Source of the DNA: Mercurialis annua
Lineage: Eukaryota > Streptophyta > Magnoliopsida > Malpighiales > Euphorbiaceae
Assembly: GCF_937616625.2 (NCBI RefSeq)
Contig: NC_065575.1
Coordinates: forward strand, 7,509,501 to 7,573,500
Direction of reading: 5' to 3'
Length of the DNA stretch: 64,000 nt
Under the pieces are notes generated by a model that saw only the letters and a program-made list of their open reading frames with translations, was not told where the DNA came from and made no database searches. Below, piece by piece: positions 47,475 through 60,217 of this stretch. The number at the start of each line of letters is the position of its first letter. Position 1 is the stretch's first letter. Position numbers and translations under genes: made by a program.

Positions 47475-48014
47475 TAGGGGTGTGCAGTATTCGGTTAAAA
47501 CCGAATTAACCGACCGAACCAAACCGAAATTTTAATTTGGTTCGGTTTTTGGTTAATTCGGTTCGGTTTCGATTTTCATTTTTAAAAAGTTTGGTTAATT
47601 CGGTTCGGATCGGTTTTGGTGATGGAATTTCCGAATTAACCGAACCGACCGAAATAACCGAATTATATATATTAATTGTGTTATTTTTGTATTTTTTTAA
47701 AAAAAGTTAAGGTAATTTTGTAATTTTTTTAGAATTTAGTTACTAAAACACCTCAAAATGTACTTAAATTATAAATTAGTATTAAAATTATTGTTTTTTA
47801 TTTTATTTTTTATTTTTTAATAATTAATTTTAATAAAATTTGGTTATTTCGGTTAACCGAAATAACCGACCGAACCGAAATATTTTCGGTTTGGTTTCGG
47901 TTCGGTTTCAATGTAATTCGGTTCGGTTTTGGTTTTGAAATTTCTAACATTTCGGGTTCGGTTAATTCGGTTTTGGTTCGGTTCGGTGACCGAACTGACC
48001 GATGCACACCCCTA
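47475..48014. mobile_element. non-autonomous hAT element with perfect 8-bp duplication
   Basis: The termini TAGGGGTGTGCA and TGCACACCCCTA are perfect 12-bp inverted repeats flanked by CCTGTTAA on both sides (47467-47474, 48015-48022). The 540-bp interior is built from CGGTTCGGTTT / AACCGAACCG motifs in both orientations and could fold into a long hairpin. No transposase. Confidence 0.9.
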
Positions 48015-48024
48015 CCTGTTAATG

Positions 48025-49740
48025 GGCCGAGTTTAGACGGGCTCGGGTTGAGCTTGACTTTTTTAAAAGCAACCCAAGCCCGTCCAAGCCCAGTTTGTGC
48101 TTCAAATATACTACCCAAACCCGGCCCTAATACACTATTTTTACGAGTTCGGGCCGGGCTTAGACGGGCTTGACTTTTTTAACGGCAAACCCAAGTCCGC
48201 TCAAGTCCGGTTCGGGCTTTAAATATAGAGAAAATTACACCATTTACCAAAAAGAATGAAAATAATTACAAAACTACATGTTGACTTTTGCATTTATAAA
48301 AATCCTAAAAATATTTACAAAAGTACTAAAAAAATAATAATTACAAACATACGGTGTATACTGCGGGTATAATGTTAGTATACTAATAAATTATACCAAA
48401 ATTATACCAACATTATGCATACTGAGATTTTATTAATATTAAATAAAAATTTACCGAAATTACATCAAATCCTATACTAAAAATTAAATTAATAATATAC
48501 CAAAATTATACCAGCAGTACACTAAGAGTATATACATCAAAATATGCTGAAATTTTATTATTATACCAATATTACACCACATCATATACTAAAAAGTAAA
48601 CTAACAATATACTAAAATTATACCAACAATATACAAATTCTCTAATTCATTACCAACTATCTATATTATATATAAAAGCACGGATGGAGGGGGGGACATG
48701 CAAATTTACTGAATAATCCTTTTCAGTTCACTATTAAATAAAGGTTTTATAGTCATTAATTAATTAGTATTTAATTAATCACTATTATAATTAAAGTCCT
48801 GATTAGAATAGGTAGCTAAATTATCTCCAATTTAATTTTTAGTATGTAAAAAATTGCTAAATTGTCTCCAAATTAGTAGGAATACCTATCTTTTAATTTG
48901 ATTGAACTACAAAATTAAAATACTGTATTTGGTCAATATATTATTATTTAAATTTCCATCTTATTTATTTTTAAAAATATTATTAATAAAATTAAATTAA
49001 TTATTTAATTATAGTTAACATAAAACCAAAAAAAGAAAATTTAATAACCGAATATATTATATTTACTTTTACAAAAATTCTTAACTAATTTAACATTAAT
49101 TATAAATAAAAAATTGATATAATTATAATAAATTTACTAATATATTCATTGAGAAGTTACGTTACGAGCCACGTGCATAGCACGTAATCCGAAACTAGTA
49201 GTGAAAAATACATATAAAAAAAATTATACATGTTAAAATTTTATAATCAATATACCGAAAATATACTGAAATTATATTAATAATAAACCAAAAACTATTT
49301 TTAAATTATCTGATTTATAGTTTTTATATTTCGAAATTATACCATAATTATACCGGCATTATACACATCGTACTTTTGTAAATAATTTTTATTTTTTGGT
49401 AGTTTTGTAATTAATTTTAAATCAATCGATATTTTTGTAAATAAAAAAGTTTACAGATACTTTTGTAAATTTTTTTAAAATTTTAAATACTTTTGTCATC
49501 GTCCCTTAAATATGCTATCCAAACCCGGCCCTAATACACTATTTTTACGGGCTCGGGTCGGGCTTGAATGGGCTTACGTTGATTTTTTTACGATATTGAA
49601 AGTCCATGTCCGCTCATAAAAAAGCGGGTTTTTTCGGGCTCGGACTCGGACCGGGCTTGAGACCAAATATTGGTGTCCAAGCCCGGCTCTATGAGGACGG
49701 GCCTGGGCGGATGAGCCGGGTACCCAAACCCATGAACATG
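48025..49740. mobile_element. nested GGGCTCGGG-rich element
   Basis: Two outer blocks (about 48025-48225 and 49505-49740) share AAACCCGGCCCTAATACACT, ACTATTTTTACG and GACGGGCT motifs. They are separated by an unrelated AT-rich insert (about 48226-49505) that sits between two AAATAT copies and itself contains a Helitron. The layout suggests three rounds of insertion. Outer boundaries are approximate and the superfamily is not established. Confidence 0.5.
48660..49198 (+). mobile_element. non-autonomous Helitron, copy 4
   Basis: Plus-strand orientation. Preceded by A, it starts TCTATATTATATATAAAAGC, then GCACGGATGGAGGGGGG. It ends with hairpin ACGTGC-ATA-GCACGT and CTAG, followed by T. It is the inverted counterpart of copies 1-3, with the same interior (ACTGAATAATCCTTTTCAGT; AATTAGTAGGAATACCTATC). 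Confidence 0.88.
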
Positions 49741-49880
49741 TATAATCATATATGAGCCGCATTAATTAGAAAAAAAAAATTCAATTAAGTATTATGGAAA
49801 AATGTATAATTTAATATTTTGATAATAAAATGACGAAGTTAGCCCTGAACTAAAAGTAAGAAAGTAAGTTTAAATTTATT

Positions 49881-49890
49881 CTATATATAG
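49881..49890 (+). promoter_or_regulatory. probable TATA box of the 5-phosphatase gene
   Basis: CTATATATAG lies 154 bp upstream of the start codon, followed by a CT-rich leader (CTTCCTCTCTG, CTCTTTCTTTCTCTTCC) typical of plant 5' UTRs. Position and context fit; no experimental support. Confidence 0.55.
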
Positions 49891-50043
49891 AATTAAAGAT
49901 CATCCATCTCTTGGCGCTAATTCCTCTTCCTCTCTGCAATACAACAATACCTTCACTTCTTTCGGATCTCTCCTTAGACTCTTTCTTTCTCTTCCATAAC
50001 CCAAAATAACTCTTTTTCTTTTACATTTTCAAGATCAACAACA

Positions 50044-53000
50044 ATGGAAGATGACAGGATCGAGGAAGAAGAAGATAAAGAACCGTTGTCCACTTTGAAT
50101 AATAATGCCCCACCCACTTCCCGTAAGGTCTATTACAGCCAGCAGCTCCGGACAAGCTCAGGCGGTGCCACCACCCACAAACGCCACCACCAAATGAGAA
50201 AACATAGCCTCGATAACATCTCACCTCCTATACCAATAGCCACCAGTTCTTCCGATCACAACTTTGACTCTTCCGAGGATGATAATTTCGTCCCGTATTC
50301 ATCCACCTCCATTAACTCCTCCTCTTCCGCCGGGGATAACGAGCAGTTCCGCTCCATGAGCCTCAACATGGAGGTCCCGCCGGATCGCGACGAGGTTAAG
50401 CAACTCCAACCATTGCCTGAATTCATTGCTAGCGGAGGTACGGGGATCTTCAAAGCCCCGATACGCGCGGCCGTCCACCCCGGACGGCCGCCCTGCCTCG
50501 AGCTCAGACCGCACCCGCTGAGAGAGACTCAAGTGGGTAAATTCCTGAGAAACATTGCATGCACGGAGACGCAGTTATGGGCGGGTCAAGAATGCGGAAT
50601 CAGGTTTTGGAAATTTGATGATGCATATGAGGCAGGGTGTGGATTAGGAGGTAGAGTGAGGAGAGGAGATGAGGATGCAGCTCCGTTTTACGAGTCGGTG
50701 AATACTTCTCCGACAATGTGTTTGATCATTGACAGTGCTAACAGATTGGTCTGGAGTGGACATAAAGATGGCAAGATTAGGTCATGGAAAATGGATCATT
50801 CTTTTGATGACATTGATACTCCTCTTAAGGAAGGTTTGTCTTGGCAGGCTCATAAAGGTCCTGTTCTTTCTATTGTCATGAGTGCTTATGGTAAGTTAAT
50901 TATCTTCTCTTTTCTTGCCCGGAAATTAACCTGAATTGATCGGATAACCTTCCGTTGTTTGAAAAATAAATGTTTGAATATCGATAATCGCCATGTCAAA
51001 ATAGTATAATCAGATAACCGCAAAAGTATTTAACCTTTTTAAAGCAAATACTAGTATATTTCGCTCTTCAAGATCTTTTTTTCTTTACTAATGATCCTTT
51101 ATTTCGGTTGATTTAGGTGATCTATGGTCGGGTGGTGAGGGAGGGACTATAAAGATATGGCCATGGGAAACAATTGAGAAATCATTGTCTCTATCACCGG
51201 AGGAAAAACACATGGCTGCACTCTTGGTAGAGAGGTCACACATTGACCTGAGGAGTCAAGTGACCGTAAATGGTGCCTCCAGTATCTCTTCTTCTGATGT
51301 CAAGTGCTTGTTGTCTGATAATGTTAGAGCTAAAGTCTGGTGTGCTCAGCCTCTCTCCTTCTCTCTATGGTATGTAGAAGCTAGAATTAAACTGTCTGAT
51401 CGGTACCTATATTTCAAGTATGTTTTCGGTTTAAAATGTAAGCTTATTCTGCAGGGATGCCCGTACAAAGGAGCTTCTGAGAGTGTTCAACATCGACGGC
51501 CAAACCGAAAACCGAGTCGATCTATCATCGTCGTCATCATCATCAACACAATCACAGCAAGATCAACCAATCGAAGACGAAATGAAGGTAAAATTCGTAT
51601 CAGCATCAAAAAAGGACAAATCTCAAGGCTTTCTTCAACGATCACGTAATGCCTTAATGGGAGCAGCAGACGCCGTACGTCGCGTCGCCACCAGAGGGGC
51701 GGGAGCTTTCGTAGAAGACACGAAAAGAACCGAAGCATTAGTCCTAACCGTGGACGGAATGATCTGGAGCGGCTGTTCAAACGGATTACTAGTACAATGG
51801 GATGGAAATGGAAACCGAATCCAAGATTTCACTCACCACTCCTCCACAGTTCAATGTTTTTGCACATTCGGGACGAGGATTTACGTTGGATACGTGAGTG
51901 GGATCGTTCAAGTTCTTGATCTTGAAGGAAACTTGGTTGCAGTTTGGGTATCTCACAGTAATCCTGTCCTGAAACTGGCCGTTGGGAACGGTTATATTTT
52001 CAGCTTGGCGACTCACGGAGGTATACGGGGGTGGAACTTGACGTCGCCAGGGCCGCTGGATAACATAATCCGATCAGAGTTGGCGGAGAAAGAAGTTGCA
52101 TACACGAGACGAGATTGTTTCAGGATTTTAGTTGGGACTTGGAATGTTGGTCAAGGACGAGCGTCTCAGGATGCACTTACTGCATGGTTAGGTTCGACTG
52201 CTTCGGATGTGGGGATTATTGTTGTTGGGTTGCAAGAAGTTGAGATGGGAGCTGGTTTTCTTGCTATGTCTGCTGCTAAAGAAACTGTAAGTAACACAAA
52301 TTTCATTATCAATAGTTTTGTAAAAGTATCATATTCGATAACAGCAAAATATTTAACCGGGATATGTAATGGTCTGATTACATGATAATGTTGTGATTGT
52401 AGGTAGGACTTGAAGGAAGCTCAGTTGGGCAGTGGTGGTTGGATAATATAGGCAAGGCATTAGACGAGGGAACAACTTTCGAGCGTATGGGTTCTAGACA
52501 ACTCGCAGGATTGCTTATTTCTCTTTGGTAAGTACTTACTATCAATTCTAATTCTCATTTCTTAAGCAGGGGTGTCAAAATGAGCATGACACGCGAACAC
52601 GATTTATAATCGAACCATCAGATTAAATAGGCTGTATGGCTTGAGACTCATATTCTGTTTAATTTTTGGAGTTTGTATTGACGCAATTGCTAAACGAGTT
52701 GTGCTCGTATTGACCATAATCGTGTCAATTGAATGGGTCGTTATGATACGAACACGGCCAACTAACTCGTTTTGACATCCTTAGTCTTAAGTGGCATTCT
52801 TTTCAACTTAAATGAATGGTGAGTCCCTAATTAGGGTGAGGAAGAATCTTAGAGCACATGTTGGGGATGTTGATGCTGGAGCAGTTCCATGTGGATTTGG
52901 ACGTGCAATTGGCAATAAGGTTATCATAATTCATTTTCTATAAAAGAATATTATTTTGTCATTTCGTTTCAGCGTTTTCGGTACAAACATAGCTTTAAAT

Positions 53001-55468
53001 GATGTTAATCTTTGCAGGGAGGTGTAGGTTTGAGGATTAGAGTTCTTGACAGGATAATTTGCTTTGTGAACTGTCACTTGGCAGCACATCTGGAAGCAGT
53101 AAATCGTCGAAATGCTGATTTCGATCACATTTTCAAATCGATGGTGTTCAGTCGATCATCACACATTACAGCAGCTGGTATGGTGCGACTCTTATTTTTA
53201 TGTTGCTCTCTTGCCCTCTCCACCTATTTATTTTGGCTGCTTTATACTTCTGCCTTCCCATTCGTCTTCTCTATTGCAGCCGGAGTCTCCACAGCCAATC
53301 AGATGCTCAAGGGCACAAACGTAAGTTTCCATTTTCATCTATATCTCGACAAATTCTTACACAGACTTTGTCCATCACATTGGTTGTGTCTATGGATGAC
53401 ATGATGGACAAATGTATATAAATATTAGACTTCCGATGGCAAGTTGATAGTAAAATCCATATTATTTATTTATTTGTTGCTCTTTTGAGACGAATTTTTT
53501 GGTGTTTTCACAGGCTGTGAGCGCCAACTCGGAGGACTCAAAGCCTGAATTATCAGAGGCGGATATGGTTGTGTTTTTAGGTGATTTCAACTACCGGCTT
53601 TTCGGTATATCATACGATGAAGCAAGGGACTTCGTTTCGCAAAGAAGCTTTGATTGGCTTAGAGAAAAGGATCAGCTGAGAGCAGAAATGAAGACAGGAA
53701 AAGTTTTCCAAGGAATGCGTGAGGCTCTCATCAGATTCCCTCCTACTTACAAATTTGAAAGAAACCAACCAGGATTAGGAGGTAAAATTCTTTCCGGTCA
53801 TAACGGTTTATGTCTATGAAGCAATTTTCAGTATTCTGCTAAATTACATCTTTGCAGGATACGATTCCGGAGAGAAAAAGCGTATACCAGCTTGGTGTGA
53901 TCGAATTATATATCGAGATAACCGGGCGTCTTCAGTTTCTGATTGCAGCTTAGAGTGTCCAATAGTCACATCAATTTTACAGTATGTTTCAAATTATACG
54001 ATATTGTTATTCTAACTTATATTGCACGTGAACTTGACGAAACTTACATTTCAGCATTTCATTCCTAGTGTAAAAAATGCTTCTAAAACATCAAAACTCT
54101 ATATTTATAACTTATTTCTATAAAAATGTAATTTCACTGTTCTCTATTTTGCCGTTTCTTATTTCGACATTTCATGTGTTCAAGGTATGAGGCTTGCATG
54201 GACGTTACGGAGAGCGATCACAAACCGGTTCGGTGCAAGTTCAATATGCAGATTGCACATGTTGACAGATCAGTGAGAAGACAAGAGTTTGGAGAAATTA
54301 TAAGGTCTAATGAGAAAGTGAGGTCTTTGCTTGAAGAAGCACATTATATTCCAGAAACCAGTGTAAGCACCAACAACATTGTTCTTCAGAACCAGGACAC
54401 CTCCATTCTGCGCATTAGCAACAAGTGCCTCAAGGAGGAAGCTATATTTAAAGTTATTTGTGAAGGTCAATACGCCATCAAGGATGACGGAGACGAGGAT
54501 GAGTACCGTCCTAGAGGCTCCTACGGCTTTCCTCGATGGCTCGAGGTAGCTTCTCTACTATAGTATCTCACTTGCTTTCACTAATAATTTGACTATAAAT
54601 GTAAGGTTCATCGCCCGTACTCAAGCTGTCGGACCTTACACAACCTACTAGAGTGTGCGAAAATCAAACTAAATCAAATAGTGGAACAAACAAATCCCGT
54701 TTGATTCAGTTTGAAATACAAATAAGAAATCGGGTTTTCTGTTCGGTTCAGTTTTGAAAGTAAAAGTACTTCAATTCCGTTTTAGTGCAAACTGAATCAA
54801 GAAAAACTGAACAAACGGACTAGTTTCATTTGCTTTTATAGAGAAACTGTAAAAAATTTAATTCAACCAGATGCACACCCCCAAACCTATGATGCACGTA
54901 AACTTCATTCTATTTACGTTTTCTGCGTTCTGAAATATGAAAATGTTTCAGAAACCCCAGTTTAAACTTGAAACTTTATTTTATATGTGGAAGCTCTCCA
55001 AAACACTATTTTTCTCTACCTGTTTTCGTGTTTTCGCATTTCTATTTCGTTGCAACCTAGCAAACATCTATTAACACTTAATTTCTTGTGTAATCCTCAA
55101 AACAGGTCACACCCGCTGCTGGCGTAATCAAACCAGATCAATTTGCAGAAGTTTCAGTACATCATGAAGAATTCCATACCTTAGAAGAATTTGTCGATGG
55201 CATTCCGCAGAACTGGTGGTGTGAAGACACACGAGATAAGGAAGTGATTTTAGTTGTGATTATCCAAGGTAGTAGCTCAACACATATCAAAAGTCACAAA
55301 ATCCATGTCCGCCACTGTTTCTCAGCTAAGGCTGTGCGCATTGACACAAAACTGAACAATTCCAAGAAAAACCAATCTGGTAATCACAACCACCGCTCTG
55401 AACTCAGGCAGCAATTGAGCAACTCATCTGATACTGCTGATGAACATCGAAATTCACGTAAATTTTGA
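50044..55468 (+). CDS. WD40-containing type II inositol polyphosphate 5-phosphatase
   Basis: Removes the 5-phosphate from inositol polyphosphates and/or phosphoinositides; the plant subgroup with N-terminal WD40 repeats includes At5PTase12-14 and FRA3. Exons: 50044-50890, 51117-51369, 51455-52286, 52403-52527, 52835-52919, 53018-53177, 53280-53320, 53514-53781, 53858-53981, 54185-54545 and 55106-55468. Product 1152 aa, the usual size. Order: acidic/Ser-rich N-terminus; WD-like units with [67 protein letters not shown] and [14 protein letters not shown] (~190-560); then the phosphatase domain with GTWNVGQG (~585), [17 protein letters not shown], the catalytic GDFNYRL (~804) and PAWCDRIIY (~880), SDHKPV; and a C-terminal beta-rich segment. 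Both signature motifs are intact, so it should be active. Which of 5PTase12/13/14/FRA3 is closest is not decidable here. Confidence 0.95.
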
Positions 55469-56481
55469 ATCTCAACCATAAGGCTGATAGTAAAAAAAAA
55501 GGAAGCAGATACAGATGCATCATCATTACAGACAGAACTCGGAAACTCTACGGGTGCTACAGTATTGATGTAAATACTCATGATGCATGATGATCTCTGT
55601 TCATTTGCTCTACAACAGGTTCAATATGTTTATCATCAGCCACCTATTCTTATACTTGAATTCTTTTCCTTTTTACCTTTTCCAGTCAAGATTTGTAGTT
55701 GAAGTTATTTGTATGATTCTTGATTTAGTTGGTTTTTTAAAAAATTGCAGCAAATATGCTCCAACGTATAGCTTTCTACAGAATTAAATTAGAACTATTT
55801 CTCTTGTAAATTGAAATATTCTACAGTTGCTGAAACTTACCTGAACGCACTCCGCCTTGACATATATGCTGAATTTGAGAAAGAACGCGACTGCGAGTTC
55901 CTAATCATTATGCAGAATTTGCAATGCTCCTTCTATTCACTCCGCATTACATAAAGTGAATTGCATCGACCAATAGCACCAGTAATTCAAAAATTTATTC
56001 TATACTTTCATTATTCAAGAACATGAATTCTTAACATAATAACCGATTAGCTTTAGATATACAAAACAATACAGAGTCTACAGACAGTGAATATATAAGG
56101 ATATATTTGTCTTCTGTAGTTGATATCTTTTGTGCTTTTAAGCTTTGATCAAATTTGTAATAACTAGTTGTACAACAGATTCAGATAGTCGCGCAATTCA
56201 TCATCGAACAGATGTCGAAGGAACAACCAACTGTATGATACTGGCAGTCCTTATCAAGGTTAAATTCCGGTATATTAAGGATGAGCAGATGACAACCGCC
56301 TTTGCGTTGCTGCAGCAGAATAATCTATTCATAACTTCATATTATATCAACAAAGCAACACCTCAGGTTAACTTTTTACAAGCAAAATTTTGCAAGTATA
56401 TGAGATACGAGCCTCATAAAGTAGATGATGAATATAAGAAGCCAGAAAATTCGTACTTGTTCCGTTATCCCTCTGATGTCC
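55469..56481. other. convergent 3' spacer, no gene seen
   Basis: Between the convergent 5-phosphatase and ankyrin genes; both 3' UTRs should lie here. No independent feature is supported. Confidence 0.55.
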
Positions 56482-59400
56482 TTATACTGCATACATCCTC
56501 TTATTAAATTCGCTGTCCAGTATCTCCTGATCTGATACCATTGACCTAGGGTAAGAATCGTGTCGACTATCTTTTCTTATACTCCTCAATCTTGAGTCCT
56601 CCATTCTATGCAAAACCACGCAATAGCACATGGAGCCGATTGTAGTAAGCATGATTGATCCCCCTACAACTGTTGCATAAATAGCAAGCCACCTGTACTT
56701 CACCCCCACGACTACATAAGTGAGAGAAATAAATGAGATTGAAATGAAGAGGCAAGCAAGCCACATGAGTTTGTTTATAAAAAACACAAGCTGTTTCTTT
56801 GCCTTCGGTTCAATCACAACAACAGATGTTTGGACCACGACAACAGCAAGAGAGATGAACAATGCTAAGCTGTCAAAAACAAAGAAGGCTAAGAAAGCTG
56901 GATTTTCTGCTATATGGGCTTGCCCAAGAGATGTGCCTTTTACTTTATTTTCTTCATATTGGCCAGGCACAGTGAAAATGGCCGCAAAAGCAACAGTCGC
57001 TATGAGTACAGCAACAACAGTTGCAGAGTTTATAGCATTGTTGAGACCATTAATGTGCAGCTTCTGCAATCTTTTAGCAATCTTCTGCACCCTAAAGCCA
57101 GTTTTACGGGTCTGCTGAAGCTGGGACTGGACGTCATGTTTTATGTCACTTACTGTCTGCTTAAGTTGCTTTGCAGGATTTTGTGGTTTTCCAAGATCCT
57201 TAGAATTGACAGCTCTTGCTTCCTTTAAAATGGAAATAATGTCGGGATTACTGAGTTTTTCTGCAATGTCAAGTGGGGTCTCTCCAGCTTTGTTAATTGC
57301 ATTTACATCGATACCCTCAACTGATAACAAGCAACGTACATTCTGCAATTGCATAAAGTGAAATTGAATCTCCATAAAGAATAAAGTTACGAATGCGAAT
57401 TATCTAACTATAGCATTAGATAATAGAAAAGGAAATAAGAAGCTCATAATCAAAATAATTCAAAATTACTTTAGTATAAAACAAATCCATTATCTAGAAT
57501 TGTTTCTAATAAATTCTGCCCAGAATAGCTATCCCATCCTACAATTTCTTAACTATCAATTTTCTGTAATTAAACTAATAGAAGGGTTGCAAAGCAAGAA
57601 AAGGGCAAAAAATGCAGTGTAATTTGAAGGTTTGACCAATTAGTCTCTTCCGATATTTTTTGACCAAAATAAAATGCAACTTTCACCATGAAGGCAAGAT
57701 GCTGACACAATAGCTCCTACAACCATTTGTGGTGGATAAATATTGTTGTTTGATCTATTTCCCTCTTGAGGATTGGCGCATTAGTATGATTTTTTCACTC
57801 ATAATTTGAGATATGATCTCAAACAACAAATCTTCCTTCTTATAATACAAGCTGTGTGCTGCAGATCCTACACGTTTGTCTTATGAGTTATGAATATTGA
57901 AGAGGTTCTAAATGAGCAAGGCTAATTAAGGGAATGAAAAATCAACAACAGGTTCGCATGCAACCATGAAAACTGTAGATGCTAAGAGAAAGCCTTCAAA
58001 TAGTCAGGGGTCCAAACTGCTCTTTGCTGCTTTGTGGCCAATAAACATTTCTTATTCTATTCCCAATATTTCCCCAAGCCAGAAAAGCAAAACAGACAAA
58101 GCAAGCCATAAATTTATACAAAGCAATAGTTTTTGGTTTCATTAGCCAAATTAGAGCTTAATGGATTAAAATTATGAACTCTTAAATTTCAAAATCCCAC
58201 CATATGGTTTAAAGCATAGTCAGTGGCAAATATTTCTGCCACCCTTCTCAAGTTGCATTTTTCAGCAGATTTTATGTATTACTATAGGAAATTCTTCACA
58301 AAATGCGGTGAAACAAACTTTACTACAGTAAGTTATTGGCAGGTGTAAAGCTTCTAACATTTCATTAACTAATTTACAAGAATGAAGGCTAAAGAAATGG
58401 ATATGCACCTGTGTACGAATCTTCATTGTGGCGATATGCAATGCTGTGTTTCCTTTATTATCTGCCAAGCTCAACACAGCAGGGTCAGGCTTTAGCAACT
58501 CCATTACAATTTCCTTATTTTGACCCTTAACAGCCATGTGCAGTGCAGCTTGTCCTTTTTTATCTGTTCGTAGGCCAGTGCTTGGATCCTTGGTCAGGAG
58601 GGACCTTACAACTTCCACATGGCCCATCCTTGCAGCTGAATGGAGAGCGGTCTTACCATTATTACGGGCAATTTTAGCCAGATTTGAATCCGTTTCCAGG
58701 AGAAGATTGACCACATCTATATGACCTTGGGTGGCAGCTGTATGCAAGGCGGTTGTACAGGTCAAATCTGTGGTCATGGCCAAATTGGGGAACACTTGCA
58801 AAAGTTCATTCAACACATCTGCAAGATGTAAATGCAAAGAATATCAGAAGCAATGAACAAAACCAAAATTTAATGTTCAATAACTAGAACACATAATCTT
58901 GAATTGCAGACAGAAAAGGCAGAAAAATGTGCCCGTTGCTTGCTTAATTATCACATATCTCTCATTACAGATCAGAATAAGACTACAGTTACACTTTACT
59001 ACAGAAGAAATTAATTAAGGTGGTCAACCATGCAGAACTGCCAATGGAAATAATGTTTGGATCAGGAATTGCCTTATTATTGTTTTAACCTTCATCAATG
59101 AAACAAGAGTAATGAACTTATCATATGACAAATTAAATAACCATTATAATGCAGCTCTTTTCTAGAACAAAATATAAGCAACTGTGAGTTCATTAAATTG
59201 AGAAACAGATTAAAAAACGCACTTGAAGCTAGCAATATTTCTAAAATACATAATGGGAAGCAATGGTGAGTCCACAATCTAGAAAAATTCTTGAGCATAA
59301 GGGCCAAAAGTAACCTTGCCTTTCTTGCATCAAATGTAGGTTTAGGAAATAACAGCAACCCACTAAGCGATTATAGTTGATATAGCATTTGCATTCCATT

Positions 59401-60217
59401 GAAATCAGAAAATCATATTTCAAAAATCCAATCATAGGAAAATGTTTTCATTTCCAAATTTCAAGTGTTCCACATTTGGTACGAATCAGAACCACGTTTT
59501 CTCACTTCATGAAAGACTATTAACAGATAAAATGGTATTATATGTCGAATCAGATTAAGTCTTACCAAGATGACCCTGCTTAGCTGCAATATGGAATGGG
59601 TCATATCCATTCCTAGCAGGAATGGACGCAGTCTCGAGGTTCATGTATTCCAACATCTCTACCACAACTCCCACATGTCCGTTCTCTGCTGCGGCATAGA
59701 GGGGAGTTTCTCCTTCCTGATTTTGAATTGCCAACAGATCATTCGCCTCATTAGGATCACAACTTTGAAGAATCTCTCTGACTCTACTCAAATTCCCAGC
59801 GCGAGCTGCCAAATGAATTTGCGAATCACCTCGTTTTCCAGGTGATTCCTTGTTCTTCTTCTTCTCACCACCACCACCTATAAAACTAAGCTGCCTTTCC
59901 ATTATAACTCGAAAACTCTTCTGTCTCTCCACAAAACCACGAAAACTCTTCTGTTTCTCCAGTGCACCACGGAAACTAGGATGTTTTTCCATCAATCCAC
60001 GTGAAGTCGATGAATTTTCAGTAACACCATTAAAACTTGGGAGTTTCTCCATCACTTTTTGTTTAAAACTTACCTGTTTCTCCATTGTTTTCCCCTTAAA
60101 ACTTACTTGTTTCTCCATTGTTTTTGCACTAAAACTCACCTGTTTCTCCATTGTTCTTCCCTTAAAACTAACCTGTTTTCCCATGGTTCTTCCCTTCAAA
60201 CTTTGTTGTTTCTCCAT
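56482..60217 (-). CDS. ITN1-like ankyrin-repeat membrane protein with PGG domain
   Basis: Plant ankyrin-TM protein; relatives such as ITN1 and ACD6 act at the plasma membrane in salt, ABA/ROS or defence signalling. Exons: 60217-59566, 58818-58409 and 57342-56482; 640 aa. An N-terminal array of ten 10-12-residue units (MEKQVSFKGKT, MEKLPSFNG, LEKQKSFRG, VERQKSFRV, MERQLSF) spans ~1-115. Then come a basic linker (GEKKKNKESPGKRG), about seven or eight ankyrin repeats (GDSQIHLAARAGNLSRV, GETPLYAAAENGHVGVV, GYDPFHIAAKQGHLDVL, CTTALHTAATQGHIDVV, GKTALHSAARMGHVEVV, GQAALHMAVKGQNKEIV, GNTALHIAT, GETPLDIAEKL) and a PGG domain (TVPGQY near 479) with four hydrophobic helices. The start was set at MEKQQS; an in-frame ATG at 60256 would add 13 residues. 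Confidence 0.93.

Noticed and set aside
47475..48014. Open frames of 60-100 codons in the CGGTTCGG-rich block
   Set aside because: They arise from the repeated CGGTT words of a hAT element and encode low-complexity sequence.
51185..51649. Open frame of 154 codons within the 5-phosphatase gene
   Set aside because: It reads through an intron (51370-51454) in the gene's frame and then continues out of frame; not a separate gene.
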